Shown here in pieces: positions 12,234-24,667 of a stretch of 64,000 bases of DNA. Position numbers and translations under genes: made by a program. The notes under the pieces were generated by a model. The model worked only from the letters and a program-made list of their open reading frames with translations. It did no database searches and was not told the origin of the DNA. Each line of letters starts with the position of its first letter. Positions within the stretch are counted from its first letter, which is position 1. The DNA is from Eutypella sp. D-1 (Eukaryota; Ascomycota; Sordariomycetes; Xylariales; Diatrypaceae), in assembly GCA_023313575.1 (NCBI GenBank), contig JAJTTP010000001.1:5642001-5706000 (forward strand), read 5' to 3'.

Positions 12234-13100
12234 ACCATAATGCATTGCATGGATATATTTAAGGGTACCTCACTGGGCCGCCATACGGCCCTGTCGGTTA
12301 TATATATATGTTTTTATACGGATATGGAAGGGAGCAACGGGGTGAGCCACATTATGTAACGTGGTGCTTTTGCTTTTGCTTTGTCTTTCCTTATTTGTGT
12401 GTGTTGGTCTTTTCTACGTTTTAATCATCCGAACTTGTTTTCCTTTTTTTCCTTTTTTGAAGTTTTTAGCGACGGCGTATCAAAAACAAAAGAGAGAGAC
12501 ATAGCGTCAGCGGGCAAAGGAGGGGAAGGGAAGGATCGGCAGAATTTGCAAACGCTTTGCGGCGAAACAAGCGTGTGTGCAAAGTTGAAAGTCCCCGTAA
12601 TTTAACTTTTAAAACAACAACAAACCTCGTCATCGTCATCACGATGTCCTGTATATAGCCAGCCCCCCGGGAGACGCAAGCTAAAGTCACGTTTGCCATT
12701 TTATACCTAACTTACCTACTCACCTAAGTATATACATAACATACGTTTCAAGTATACCACTACCAAACTTCATCTTTACGTATTCGCTGGTAGTGTTAAG
12801 GGGACAACATCGCCAACTCAAAAGTAGCTGACGGATGATTGAAACCTGGGAATGAATACTTACTCGGGGAAGGCCGTTAGAACAGAAGTTGGACCGGAGA
12901 ATCAGCGGGTACGCAAATAGTACGAGCTGTATGTTTTACATATCAAGTATATATGTTTACGTTCTCTAAGTTACAATCAAAGCCTGTGTCTTGTAGGCTG
13001 CATGCCATATATCGTCCAAAAAATTACACCATAAGACCGTATCGTGACATGCATCTATAGTCAGGTAGAGTCTTGTAGTTGTATTCGGCATATACTTATA

Positions 13101-13125
13101 ATCTACCTAGGTACTTAGGTAGATA
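13101..13125. repeat. Inverted repeat of the ACCTAGGT type
   Basis: The arms ATCTACCTA and TAGGTAGAT are perfect reverse complements separated by six bases. It belongs to the dispersed motif described in the findings. Confidence 0.85.
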
Positions 13126-13770
13126 GTAACAGATCCCCTCGTAAGTATCCTATAACCCCCCTATTTAACTAGATAAAGCACATGTCGTAATAAGCGATTC
13201 ATTACCAGGCCAAAAGGCGGGATGGAGCTCCCTACGCCCTATAATGACTTAACTTACCCCTCCACCCGATAACGGACCTCGGGTGTCTCGTCCCACCTCT
13301 ACCCGTCGCCCCTGCGGAGGGATAGCTGAACAGCTACCGTTACCTACCTAGTACCTAAGTAAGGACATGGATTTAAATTAGGGGCGTGGTGACAGGTCGA
13401 TAGGGTTCACTATGGCGTAATTCCTAAACTCGACCTTTTTGAGACAACTATGGAGCTCCTATCATATGTCGTGATTGCCCTGGCTCCGGACTATGTATGT
13501 AAATTGACCCCGCCAAACGCTTCATGTCGGTCGTTGGTTGGGTCACTTAAATAGTATCTAGATACTTAAAGGACGGAATAGACCCGGACTTTCTTATCTA
13601 CATAGGTATGTATGTACTCGTTGTGTCGCCGTAGAGAAGCTTTCTTTATTCTGGTTTTTTTTATACTTGCGTAGAGTCATACCTTTGTTTTCTCAGGGGT
13701 GAACGGAATACGTCTGTGGAATATAGAACAAGGCCCCGGCTCAATTGATCCTCGGTTCTCTATCTGAGGT

Positions 13771-13793
13771 CTTAATTAATCGAGTTAATTAAG
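13771..13793. promoter_or_regulatory. Perfect 9-bp inverted repeat upstream of PLP enzyme
   Basis: The arms CTTAATTAA and TTAATTAAG surround a 5-base centre. The element ends 131 bases before the start codon at 13925. The structure is plain in the sequence; a regulatory role is inference from its position. Confidence 0.5.
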
Positions 13794-13924
13794 CCCTTTT
13801 TTTCCTATTTCGAAAAGTTAAGCCCATGCTCAAGCTGAAGCCCTAAGAGGAGATATCTATCGCGAATAAGCCGGAGAGGGAAGAATAAAACCAGGGAACT
13901 ATATATACATACATACATACGGTC

Positions 13925-15464
13925 ATGACCTCCGAGGCTCAGGGCCAGGGGCAAAAGGGGGTGGGCGAGGTCGTGAAGAACATGGCGCACGAGAAGCCGC
14001 TGCACGGAGACGGGGCGGACACGATCGGGACGGGGTCGGCGGCCTCGCCCCTCGAGCACCTGTCTCTGTCGGCCCGGACCGTCCACGCCGATGACTACCT
14101 CAACTCCCACCCGGCTGTCGCGCCGCCCATGCACGTCTCGACTACCTTCCGCTATAATCGCGATCCGGACCGGCTGGAGCCCTGGCTGAATATCAATGTA
14201 CGTCTTCTCTAACGCTTGTACCCCTCCATCTCCATTTTACATTCTCAACAGCGGGCTGTTGGCAGTCCGTATGATCTCTATTCATTTCTCCATGATTGTT
14301 CAGCTCACTGATATCGGCGCGTAGCCCAACAACCCCAACGACTCGCACGTGTACTCGCGGGATACGGCGCCGAACACGGTGCGGATGGAGGCAATTCTAA
14401 GCTCGATCCTAGGCGGGCCGTGCCTGACGTACAGCTCGGGGCTGTCGGCGTTCCACGCGATTCTGGCGTTCCTGAACCCGCGGCGGGTGGCGATCGGGGC
14501 GGGGTACCACGGGTGCCACGGGGTGATCTCGCTGCTGGGGCGGCTGACGGGGCTGCAGGCGGTCGACCTCGACTGCGCGGACGAGGAGCTCGGGCCGGGC
14601 GACGTCCTCCACGTCGAGACGCCGCTCAACCCGACCGGCGAGGCCCGCGACCTCGAGTTCTATGCCGCCAAGGCCCGCCGCGTCGGCGCCTACCTCACCG
14701 TCGATGCGACCTTCGCCCCGCCCCCGCTCCTCGAACCCTTCCGCTGGGGCGCCGACGTCATCATGCACTCCGGCACTAAGTACTTCGGTGGTCACTCCGA
14801 CATGCTGTGCGGCGTGCTGGCGGTGGCGCCGCGCCACGCAGCTGGTACTGTCGCGGAGGGCGGGCAGGGCGGCGGCGATTGGATCCGCCGCATGCGCGAC
14901 GACCGCCTCGTTCTCGGCTCCGTCATGGGTAGTCTCGAGGGCTGGCTCGGCGTCCGCAGCCTGCGCACCCTGGAGCTGCGGGTGCGGAAGCAGAGCGCGG
15001 ACGCGACGGCGCTGGTGCGGTGGCTCGCGGACTCGATTGCGCCGTCGGCAGCGGCCGACAGCGTGGTGAAACGGGCGGTGCGGGAGGTGCGGCACGCGAG
15101 TCTGCAGGCGGAGCGGGACGGCGCGGAGGCAGCGGCATTCCTGCAGCGGCAGATGCCCGAGGGCTTCGGCGCCGTGTTCAGCTTCGTGCTGCGGGACGAG
15201 ACGACGGCGCGCCGGCTGCCCAGTAAACTGCACCTCTTCCACCACGCCACCTCCCTCGGTGGCGTCGAGAGCCTCGTCGAGTGGCGCGCCATGACCGACC
15301 GCACCGTCGACCGCGCCCTCATCCGCGTCAGCGTCGGCATCGAGGGCTGGGAGGCCCTCCGCGACGACCTCGTCCAGGGCCTCGAGGCCGTTCTGAGGGA
15401 GGCCGAGGAGGATGGGAAGCTTGGTGGTGCTGATGTCGGCGGTTCCCAGCAGATCATGATTTGA
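13925..15464 (+). CDS. Cys/Met-metabolism PLP-dependent enzyme (470 aa)
   Basis: Two exons, 13925-14197 and 14325-15464, flank a 127-nt intron (GTACGT...TAG). The acceptor at 14324 is forced because the preceding CAG at 14303 would leave an in-frame stop. The product is 470 residues and matches the cystathionine gamma-synthase / beta-lyase family of fold-type I PLP enzymes. Visible marks are YSSGLSAFHAIL (cofactor phosphate region), GYHGCHG, VDATF with the Asp that contacts the pyridine nitrogen (about 218), and HSGTKYFGGHSDMLCGV with the Schiff-base lysine at about 243. These enzymes act in transsulfuration between cysteine, homocysteine and methionine. The exact reaction cannot be told from the sequence, and fungal genomes carry several uncharacterised paralogues. 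The N-terminal 45 residues are a poorly conserved-looking extension without a clear targeting signal. A perfect inverted repeat lies 131 bp upstream. Confidence 0.87.
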
Positions 15465-16109
15465 TCCGGGAAGGTGCTGGTCGTTGATAACGTGGAGAAT
15501 AGATAGTGGGTAGAATCAACTACTCTTCCCGCCTCGGCCGCCTGTTGCGAGGTTCGAACTACTTGATTATGTATATAGAGCTCGGGGGTACGTGATAATG
15601 CCATAACTCGTCGTACCATCCCTTCAAGCTCGGGGCACGTATATAGAAGAGACACACGTTCATTGTCTTTGCTTATGGCTCTATATGCTTGCTCTATTCT
15701 ATATTCTAACTCGTATATATTCATTGATACATGTGCACACGCATTGACAATCGCTGTGTCGTGATATCTCGTATCTGCCATTCCTGGCCTGGGGTATTCG
15801 GGTAGTGCCTGATCCATCTATAAACACGACCGCTCTTCCTGTGAGCAGTTGCAATAACCACGCTGTGGCTGAGGCTATCCTTTGCCCTTGGTGCAAGTCT
15901 AAACGATCAAGGTGTCTCACCACCTACACGCAACTAACTACCTTGGGGAAATATTTGTACGTATTAATGAGGCAGGTCTTAGCTGGCCGGAAGCCTGCGT
16001 GTCGGTGTCGTTCCCACCCCGAGCCGAGTATTTTCATGTGTATATTCTGTTGGTGGAATGGGACCTCGTCGGCGAGGATATGGAAGGGGATAATTGGACG
16101 AAGAGGGTT
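15465..16109. other. Intergenic, between convergent genes
   Basis: This is the shared 3' flank of the PLP enzyme and the deacetylase. I see no further structure. Confidence 0.6.
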
Positions 16110-16922
16110 TCAATCTCCCACCGCCCCCGTGTCGGCTTCCTTCAGCAGCTGCGTGACTGTCACGATACGGTATCCCCTCCTCTTGAGCTCGGGCACGACC
16201 TCCCTTAGCATAGGCACGGTCCATTTCCTCCTATCGTGGCATATTATGATGGCGCCGGGGCGGACCATGCTGAGGATATGGCGAGCGTTGGTGGCGGGGT
16301 AGGGAATCTGAGGGTCGTGGGGGTAGACGCCGCCGAGGACGATACGGTAGCCGAGGCGGTCGAGGAGACGTCGCATGCGGTCGCTGAAGAAGCCGGAGCC
16401 GGGGCGGAAGTACTGGGGCGGGGGATCGCGGCCGGCGGCGCGGTAGGCCTCGCGGATATCATCGCGGACGGAGGCGACCTGGGCAGCGAGCTCGTCGTCA
16501 GGCAGCGCGCGCGACGGCTCATCGTGCATCGCGTGGTTGCCGAGCTCGGAGCCGCTGCGCACGACATCGGCGAGGACCTCCTCGCGCCCGGGGACCTGGC
16601 CCCCGATCACGAAGAAGGTGGCGGCGGCGCCCCGCGCGTTCAGCACCTCGAGGATCTCCTGCGTGTGCTCCGACGGCGCATCGTCGATCGTTAGCGCCAC
16701 CACCTTGTTCCCCGGCGCCACGGGAACCTCCCACAGCACGTCCGGCCACCGCCGCGCGAAGTACGAGATCAGAGCCCGCGGCGGCCAGTAGATCACGTAG
16801 AACGGTAGGAGGAGCAGCACCACCAGCAACGCCAGCACCGCCAACGTCGTCATCCTCCGCCGCCGCGCCCGACGCCGCAGCCTCGACGGCAGGCGGAAGA
16901 GCGCCGGGAAGCAGGCCAGCAT
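16110..16922 (-). CDS. Membrane-anchored NodB-type polysaccharide deacetylase (270 aa)
   Basis: A single exon encodes 270 residues. After an Arg-rich start (residues 16-23), a hydrophobic span at about 25-46 suggests a type II anchor with the enzyme outside the cytosol. The NodB homology domain follows: ALTIDDAPS (metal-binding and catalytic Asp at 80-81), GNHAMHDE (metal-binding His 130 and 133), YFRPGSGFF (Arg 173) and IIICHDRR (His 229). All family motifs appear intact. Members remove acetyl groups from chitin or related wall polysaccharides, or from other amide substrates. The substrate here is unknown and no carbohydrate-binding module is present. An internal ATG at codon 24 (MTTLAVLALL) is an alternative start that would still keep the anchor. 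The gene is divergent to the membrane-protein gene at 18034. Confidence 0.87.
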   Translation of the reverse strand: MLACFPALFRLPSRLRRRARRRRMTTLAVLALLVVLLLLPFYVIYWPPRALISYFARRWPDVLWEVPVAPGNKVVALTIDDAPSEHTQEILEVLNARGAAATFFVIGGQVPGREEVLADVVRSGSELGNHAMHDEPSRALPDDELAAQVASVRDDIREAYRAAGRDPPPQYFRPGSGFFSDRMRRLLDRLGYRIVLGGVYPHDPQIPYPATNARHILSMVRPGAIIICHDRRKWTVPMLREVVPELKRRGYRIVTVTQLLKEADTGAVGD

Positions 16923-18033
16923 TCGGGGCTGGGTTTGGTGGGGGGTTTCAGCAGCAGAGATCTCTCTCTGCTGCTGCTGTTGTTGTTATGAGCGCAGTCC
17001 CTCCTCTGCTGTATGGTGATTTTTCGAAGGGGATCGGCGGTGGCGGTGCAGAGGGAAAGAGGCGCGTGTCCGACCCGACGATGGCTTCTTCTTGCTACAT
17101 TCGCCTAGGTATTGGAACTTCACTAATGTCGGTCTAAGAAAGAGGTGAGATGTGTATCTATTACTCGGTATAATTTCGTCATAAAGCTAGCTATGAGTAA
17201 CAACTTCCCGTCTATGTTCAGGGTCTAGCTGACGCATGTCAGAAGCCAAGTAAGAAAAAAAAAAAGCAAAACAGAAAAGTTGGTTGAAAGGGAGTAGAAA
17301 GACAGTGAGGTACGTCAGCTCATCCCGTTTCGCATTAGTTAGGTTGTAACTACCTAGATCTGTGCCTTTTACGGACTGCCGCTCGCTATTTTTAGTGGCC
17401 ACATTTCCCGTCTTTAGGTAGTATTTTGGTCCAGGGCTGGGGCTGGGCAAGCACATACTATGTATGTAAGTTACTTTTATATGGAGACGAACCCCCTTGC
17501 CCCTATCCGCTGCCTAATATTAAACTTTACTTTATTGCCTGGCTGCTTGTTCACTGTACCTCCAACTCTTTTTTTTTTCTTTCCTTCCAATCTCATCTTC
17601 CAGGCCTTCGCTCACCGAACTTGTCACACCGGATTCACCAATGGACGTATGGCTTTTCGGACCAAGCCTACCGGAGGCAAAAACTAGAGTAACATGGCTT
17701 GCAGAAATGCACTTCATGTGGCATTTTGTATGCATTTGAACTCAGTGTTTGGTGAATCAATTGCCACTTCTTCAGCCATGAAGATTACTCACATGATCGA
17801 TCGTCCACGAAATGGGGGCTGTGTCGGGGCCTCCCTTGCTCCCCTATCCTCAGTAGTGGAGATCCCCAGGAAACGGGCGCGATATGCATTGCATCATCCC
17901 ACATAGGGACGGGCTACGACGCTTTTGTTTTATAGGGTTGTGGTATAGTGTAGGTAGAGTATATATATCAAATGCAGTGCTCGTCTAAAAAAAAAAAAAC
18001 ATTGATGAAAATGGATCCGACGTCCCACACGAT
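16923..18033. other. 1.1-kb divergent intergenic region
   Basis: This is the shared upstream region of the deacetylase and the multi-pass membrane protein. It has a CTG/TTG microsatellite near 16966-16987, an A run near 17252-17264 and another near 17988-17999. No gene is seen. Confidence 0.6.
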
Positions 18034-19879
18034 ATGGAAGAAAGCAGAACCAATTGTACCTGGCCGCATGGGCCTATAGAGGTGGATAATGACATCGTTG
18101 GTTGGGGTGTAAGTCCATGGGTATCGACCTATTTGCTCTACCTAGACGGGAAGGCTAACGGAGTGCGATGGACAGAGCGTCGCCGCCTTCTGCGCTACCT
18201 CATTTCTGACTCTCCTAGTGGTTGTCTTCGGTTATCTATCGGATAGTCTGAATGATGAATTGATGAGCGATCTGGATCGGGAGATCATCCAGCGGTGCCG
18301 AAGACGGTTCAAACGCGAACCCGAGCCCGTCGACCCGCGCCTCGCCGCGCAGAATCGGAGACTACGAAAGGAGGCCGTCGGTCGCTTCATCATGACTCTG
18401 AGCGACCAGCAACTAGTGACGGGGCTCGCCATCATGACCTCGAGTGTCTCCATCCCGGGCAAGATCACGGGCTACGAGTTCTCCATGACCTGCGGGCTCG
18501 CTCTGTTGGCCTTTACCACACACGTCGCGACCTTGAGCGCAGTGAGGCCGGATTTCAAGTCCAATGACCTGGTTAGCAACATCAGGATTACTGCCATGAC
18601 AGCTACGGTCTTGTTGTTAGTCTATGCATTAATCATCAATCTTATCGCGTGGTTCCCTATTCCGGTACAATGTGCCTTCGAAGGCGAGTTCTACCATCCG
18701 GACCCCCTGACGCTGGCCGCAAATATCGTATTCTTCCTGCTCATCCTTCGCATCTATTACACACCAGTTCAGCGTATCTATTTCAGCCATCGGACGTCCG
18801 TATATGCGGCCCACTGGTTTTGTACTAGGGTTGGAAGACCGTGGCGGCGGCCAAATGGGGTGACGGTTAATTCACGTCGCACGCTCGTCGATGAATATGA
18901 GCCCGCGCAGTGCAGAGAGGAACTTCGGGTGATTCAAGGCGCTCGATCTTCGCGAAAGCGATGGCTTCTCTCTGGTATCTTCAGGTACAGGTCCGACGGT
19001 AGCTTTCTACAGCGCCTGCCCGACATAGTATTCAGCTTTTGGACGGGCCTCTCGCTCATCATATATACGCGCTCCGATACCTCGGTGGAGCTGAACGACG
19101 ATGCGTCGGAGATGGGATTTGGTCAGATGATGGCGCTTCTCCTTTTGGGTCTGCAACTCCTTGGAGCCGCAGAGGCGTATCGCAGTATGTCTCCCAGTAT
19201 TGTGCCACAGTTGTCAATTCCGACAAAAGCTTTTCTGACCGTGGGTGCAGGTTATCGTACAGCGCAATCGAGACTTCAGCGCTCGCCTACCGCCCTCCCC
19301 GAGATGGCGGGGCAGGATAGCATTCCTCTTCTCGAGGCTGGTGAATATGGCGTACAACCTGGCATCGTCCGCGCCTTTGCCGCTGTTGCGCCTACGCTGA
19401 TTATGCCAGAAGATCCCTACGAGGAACAATTCGCACGGGTTCTCAAGTACTTCAGACGCGAGGTGCGGGAGCTGGCCAGCCTCTCCCAGAGCGCCACATC
19501 GACGGAGGGCATTAAATCCATTGAACAGCGCAAGTCATCTGTAGCGACCCAGACGGAGCAGTTCGAGATGACGATCAGTCAGATGGGGATGTCGGCTCCA
19601 ATATCCATTTTCGCCTTTGATGTGGTGTGGACGGCAACCCTCGGCATACTGACAAGTCTCGACGTCTGGTATGGGTCAATGCTCATGCTGGTTCTGTTCG
19701 GCTTGCTGGTCATGGGAGACCTCCAACAACTCATCACACTGATCAGTCCAAGTCTCCAACGCTCCGTGATCACCTGGACGCAGTGTACATTCTTTAGCTC
19801 AAGAAGATCACTTCGTCGCAAGTCGCGAGTCTCAGGTGGTGGAACACTCAGCCACTCGCCAAGCGAGGAGGCGTCTTAA
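18034..19879 (+). CDS. Fungal multi-pass membrane protein (592 aa), function unknown
   Basis: Two exons, 18034-18108 and 18176-19879, flank a 67-nt intron (GTAAGT donor, GCTAAC branch-like motif, CAG acceptor). Joining gives the segment IVGWGSVAAFCATSFLTLL, a first membrane helix. A competing AG at 18217-18218 is out of frame and was rejected. Further hydrophobic helices follow around residues 107-135, 150-178, 198-220, 320-340 and 360-380, with a last pair near 510-555. The motif LSDQQLVTGLAI is shared, from memory, by a large ascomycete-specific family of uncharacterised membrane proteins that begin with a short extracellular segment containing a DIVGWG-like stretch. The function is unknown. 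The polar loop at 400-500 is probably cytosolic. The first exon is only 25 codons, so automated models may start at the later frame and lose helix 1. Confidence 0.78.
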
Positions 19880-22800
19880 GCGGAGGGGTTTTCATTGCGT
19901 CTGCTGGAAGGCGGCAGAGGAAACCTGTTATGAGTCACGAATATCTCCACGACGGTTTTCAGGGAGCATACTTGGCCCAAGTCATCATCGATAGACACGA
20001 TATAAACAAGTGATACTTTTTTGTCATCTTCGGACACGTAATCTCCAAGTTCACGCTCTGTACTGGCTCGGTTACATGTCAGTGACAAGCGCGTTTCAGG
20101 CTCTCTCCGTAGAGAGGAGGCGCTTGGGTGCGGGATTTCATGCAGGAGAATGGATCTTTCGCTTGCGATTGAGTCTTTTTTCCCTTCTCGCCTGAGATAG
20201 GAAAATGGCCCGTAACAGTTATACGGGTGGATGGATGTAGCAACGGTCAGATGCTCGATTTTGATATTGACCTTGGCCTTGCATACTTCTACCACTAGCA
20301 GCTACGCTATTACTACAAGGCCAACTTCTTACTTGCAAGCGACTTGTTTTCGATACCCGCCGTCTCTTCAGCCTCCTCAGCTCCTGTATAGCGAGGTGGA
20401 TCCCTCATTGGTATCCTGAAACCTGTAGACCCGACCAAACCCCCTATATTCCTATATTCGTGCATGCTATAAATAAATATCTCACTACCTAACGTATGCA
20501 TACTCTCAGCAGCTACCCCGGGTTCCACTGGATCTCTTGGCAATCTTTTTCATTTTCAGCCTCATTCAATTATGTATATGTTACCTAACTACATAACACC
20601 AGATATTATACCACCTGCGCAGAATGGCCAAGCGACTGATGAGGCCCTTACCACATCGGATATCTAAGGGGTGTGCCCCTCATATATCTGAAATCCTCGA
20701 GCGGGCCGAGATGTCAGAGAAGCCCTTCGCATGAAGCGGACAGGGGGTCCTGCCTTGACCCCTTCCGCACATCCCTGTGAAGATCCGACCGTCTGGGGCT
20801 CTGGGATAGGTACGTAGTGAGGAAAAAATCAAGCCAACATTACCAAACGACAGCCCAAAAAAATCTCGGAGCGACTTCCGAATCCTCCTCACCCTTCTAT
20901 TACCTGGTTGATATATATGTCAAATACTAGACCAGATCATATGCTTACCAAAATCTTGGAATTCTTGGTAAGCATGAAATAAAAAGAACCTTACCCACGG
21001 ACCCGCCAAGTGCATCCGCAGGCCGGAGAGAAACAGGTTAGCATCTAGTCATAGAAGTCAAATTGAATTTCTACGTGCCCAGATCGAGTAGACCGAGGCA
21101 TAGAAGTTACATGCATAGTAGTAGTAATGGCGATGACCTTTTCACACTCGAATAATAACCAACAATACTACGGACCATCTACCGGCATGCTATGCAACTC
21201 TCGATGTGGGCCCGTGACAGGATACCCAGATAACATAACCTTGAGATCGACCGCACGTTCACATTTGTCCCGTGCCCCCCTGCCCCTTTCCCCTTGTCCC
21301 CTGCCCCGGATTGCCGTATATGTTACATGTCACATTCGGTGTAACATTGCACCATACCAACCTAGGAAGTTGGAAGGTATATGGATCCCCATCTCTCTAT
21401 ACTACGGCAGCCAAGCGGATGTGTAGTGTGGTCTTCGAGATTCAGTCTAGAGCCCTAAAAGCACCCTTCATGAAGATTCCTAAGTTTTGACCCCAAACCT
21501 GACGGTGCGCTAAGCCGTACCACACCTAAGCTAAGCCCCCTACTCTATAGTCTAGCTAGCCTTCACGTCTAAACAAGCGTCACAATTCACAATTCGATCG
21601 ACAATGAGGCTGTCTAGTCTTAGCCTACTATGTAACTTGCTCACACATTACACACACCATAGGGCTGCAGTGTTCATAAATGGCGCAGATTCCAAAATCC
21701 GACCCCTCTCTGGGGTCTCTTATCCTACCTACCACGTCCAGAACAGTCAAAGCACAGATTCCGCCTGTTTGGTCATCTATCACATGATAATTGCGGCACC
21801 GGCGGCGCTTCTAAGTGGTCTTTCTCCACCTACTGAAACTCATCCAGCGGGTGTGGCTCTTTGTCCCGTCCCCGGTAATGCAGCTTAGCCAATAGAGGGG
21901 ACCGCGACAAGCCGCTCGGTGAGCATGATGCGCAACAACGGGCTGGCGCCCAGAGCACAGGTAATAGTAGGGTAGTAGTATACTTGACCCGGAGTGTGGA
22001 GGGTGTGGGAGGGTAGGGTATTCTAAGGGGCTATAGCATTGTGCGGTACACGCGTACACAACACAACTTCCTAGGGTCTTCTCCGCGGCCATCCATTCGA
22101 TGTCCCAATGACTAAGACTTTTTGCATCTACACGTCTATAATCTATGAAAGGCACACAACGTCATTTGGAGGCCGCCAACAAGCCTGTGCTGCTGTTTTC
22201 CGCAGAGAGATCTGACCCGCTTCCCTGAGGCCTGGAAGCAAAGAGTGCCACATATCTGCCCCTTATCAGTTTTGCATACTACAAGGGGTGTGTTTCTTTC
22301 GACGTTTCGAACATCACACACAGCTGTGCGCAGACACGTTTTCTCCCCCTGCTCTCTCGGCCCTGCGTACCGATTCGGAGTTGTCAGAACTAGAACATCA
22401 AGTCCGTCATTCGCAAGTCGCACTCCAAACGGTATGAGTATGAGGGGCAAAGGAGGGGGCCCAGTCGGCGACTTTGCGAAATCCAGGGATCCCATCGCTC
22501 CGTCTTGAACCTCGATCCTTCACTGGGTCCGGTTAGGTGCTTTCTAGAGGCCCCGCTATATTCCCTGGGCACCCGCAGCGCTGGCCCGGGCTAAGAAGTA
22601 CTGGTTTCTTATAGAAAGCCCGGTGTTTGCCAGGTGTGTACCAGAATATATCCCGAATGAACTACCCGCGGAAGTGGAGGTTGCAAGGGCACCTCTACAT
22701 GAGTAAGTCATGTTCTATAACCCCGGTCGATGCGGATATCTCCCCTACTGTATTGTCCATTGCCAAGCGATAACTACAGGGGTCCTGCCTGGTGCCGGTA

Positions 22801-24667
22801 CCTGGGAATTTGGTAATCCACAAATGCTGCCCCGACTCCTCCCCAAATCCTAGTTAGTCGCTCATCGATACATATGTAATGCAGCCCAGATCCCGGTAAT
22901 GGGTCACGGCGGCGGCGGCGGCGGACTAGTGGGGAAGCGTTGGAAAGGGCCGGGTCGCCTACCGTTCCTACATGCATCGGCTACGACCTACTGTGACCTA
23001 CTTCTGTGACCTCGACAAGCTCCACCGAAGCGAGGTTCCATGTGTCCAGCCCTCTTCCATCGCGTGAACTTCCAGACTTGGCCGAGGAGGCGTATAAACG
23101 AAGGTTATCTAGTTGAACGCATGACTAAACTCGCATGGTATGCCAATGCGGCTAAAGAGCCCCCTGATGCCCATCATCCATGTCAGATGTCAGGGACAGT
23201 CGAAGTTACCCTTTGCATATGTACGTGTGCCAAGTGGCCAACATAAGGAGCTTTTTTTTTGGAGCGCTCTCCTTCTATCGATCATGATAGCACCTTGAAC
23301 GGGCTAGTACAAGCCTCGCCCGTGAGCGCCGGCTCTAGTGCCAAATTTAGATATGAATACAAGGATCACGAAACGTGGGTTCTAAGAAGATGCCCTCAAG
23401 TAACCCACATCAGGGTCTAGAAACGCTTGTCCGCCAGTTAGGTTGGGACTCCGTCGGCGGCGGCTGTGGGGTTTGTTTCTACCCGACCTAGCCCTCGCCT
23501 ACTTGGTAGGCAGCTGGCTTGACATAACCGACGGATGCTGTCTAGGCTCTAGGTATGACGCGAGAGTGAAAGAGAGAGCGTCGACAGTTCAAACAACTGG
23601 GTACGCGGCCTACGTTCGGCGCTTCCAGTTTAGGGTGGGAGCCGGTACAGCACTGCCCGCCTTTGCGCGGGTGTTCAACCACCATGGTACACAGTAGTAG
23701 TAGATTCGCAGCTTGCGCGTTGTGGGCCGCCGATGCTTTCTCAGGACAATCCCCCAAGGCCCCAAAACCGCGAGGGCAGAGCTGGCGTTCTCCTGTCTGT
23801 CTGGTATAGCTAGTTAGTTGTCTGGGGGAGGAGGGCAAACCCTGTCTCGCTCACAGATACCTGCTTGAGACATCCCGAGCATCTCTCAAGTTGGCACGTA
23901 CTGGCAAACTGGACCTGATTTTTCAGCGCTGGTGCTTTTTCGAAAAAATTAATCCTATATTCCTCCTTCTCCCCCGACGCAAACGTCTGGTGGGATATAT
24001 AAGCAAGCCAAGGCCCCAGCCATGCAAGCACTTTTACCTCTGGTTCTGATCGATATACGAGGGAGCTACCAGCCAGTCCGTTCGAGATACACTACCGAGA
24101 AACCCTGAACCTTGACTGTCACCGCGCGTCCGCGCCACTAAGAACCGACCGCCCTAACCGGGATACCTTATCTTTATATTATCATTATTATACTCGCCGG
24201 ATCTCCCTATACTACAGGCCTCTTCCACTCGGCATCGTACGTTGAGCGTTGCGATAAAGTTGCTATTCCGTGAAACAACCGAACGACCTATCTATCTATC
24301 CACGGGTGCTTACGAAGGTAAACTGCTGAACGGCCGGCTCCTTTCCAGTCATCTTGTCGTTGATCTACTTCAGTTATCAAAATGTTCGTATACTCTGACA
24401 ACCGCCCCCACCCATACCACCCCTGGCAAGCACAAACATAACACAACTGAGAGTAAATCGCAAATATCCTCAAGTAAACATCTCGGGCTCTACGCGCATC
24501 CTACACCGCTCTCTAGCCCATTAAAGTCTCCTACAGATGGCCCTCATCCTTCTTCCCATTTCCCACTTCCATTGTCCGCTATTTCTGGGGCACTTGTCAA
24601 TTTCCCTCCGTTCGACTGATAAGAACCTTACTACTTAGATCAAGAAAAGAAACTCCACGCAGCGATC
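19880..24667. other. 4.8-kb gene-free region
   Basis: No supportable gene is seen; short open frames lack family marks. The region holds a perfect-arm hairpin at 20941-20975, a (CGG)n stretch near 22911-22925 and, towards its end, the probable 5' leader of the RRM gene. Pyrimidine-rich stretches near 24500-24620 would fit a promoter or leader. Confidence 0.6.
20941..20975. repeat. Perfect 11-bp inverted repeat (hairpin, 13-nt loop)
   Basis: The arms ATGCTTACCAA (20941-20951) and TTGGTAAGCAT (20965-20975) are exact reverse complements. No T-tract follows and no gene is adjacent, so a terminator reading is not supported. Confidence 0.85.

Larger units (their letters stand above)
12194..13924. 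other. 1.7-kb gap: 3' flank of TRP-like gene and promoter of PLP enzyme
   Basis: It contains (ATCGA)4 at 12214-12233 just after the stop, a 9-bp-arm inverted repeat at 13101-13125, a second perfect-arm inverted repeat at 13771-13793 and a CATA repeat at about 13906-13920 that ends 4 bases before the next start codon. I see no gene. Confidence 0.65.

Noticed and set aside
14409..15245. 278-codon open frame on the minus strand
   Set aside because: It is antisense to the PLP-enzyme exon, which carries all family motifs in the other direction.
13925..19879. Secondary-metabolite cluster
   Set aside because: No polyketide synthase, NRPS, terpene synthase or pathway regulator is present; the three genes look unrelated.
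20941..20975. Rho-independent terminator
   Set aside because: Not a bacterial genome, and there is no upstream gene or following T-tract.
21604..21888. 94-codon frame as a small secreted protein
   Set aside because: The start is weakly hydrophobic and interrupted by charged and polar residues, with no clear cleavage site.
24242..24619. 125-codon open frame just before the RRM gene
   Set aside because: Thr/Pro/Ser-rich low complexity without an ATG start at its beginning; more likely the transcribed leader of the RRM gene.
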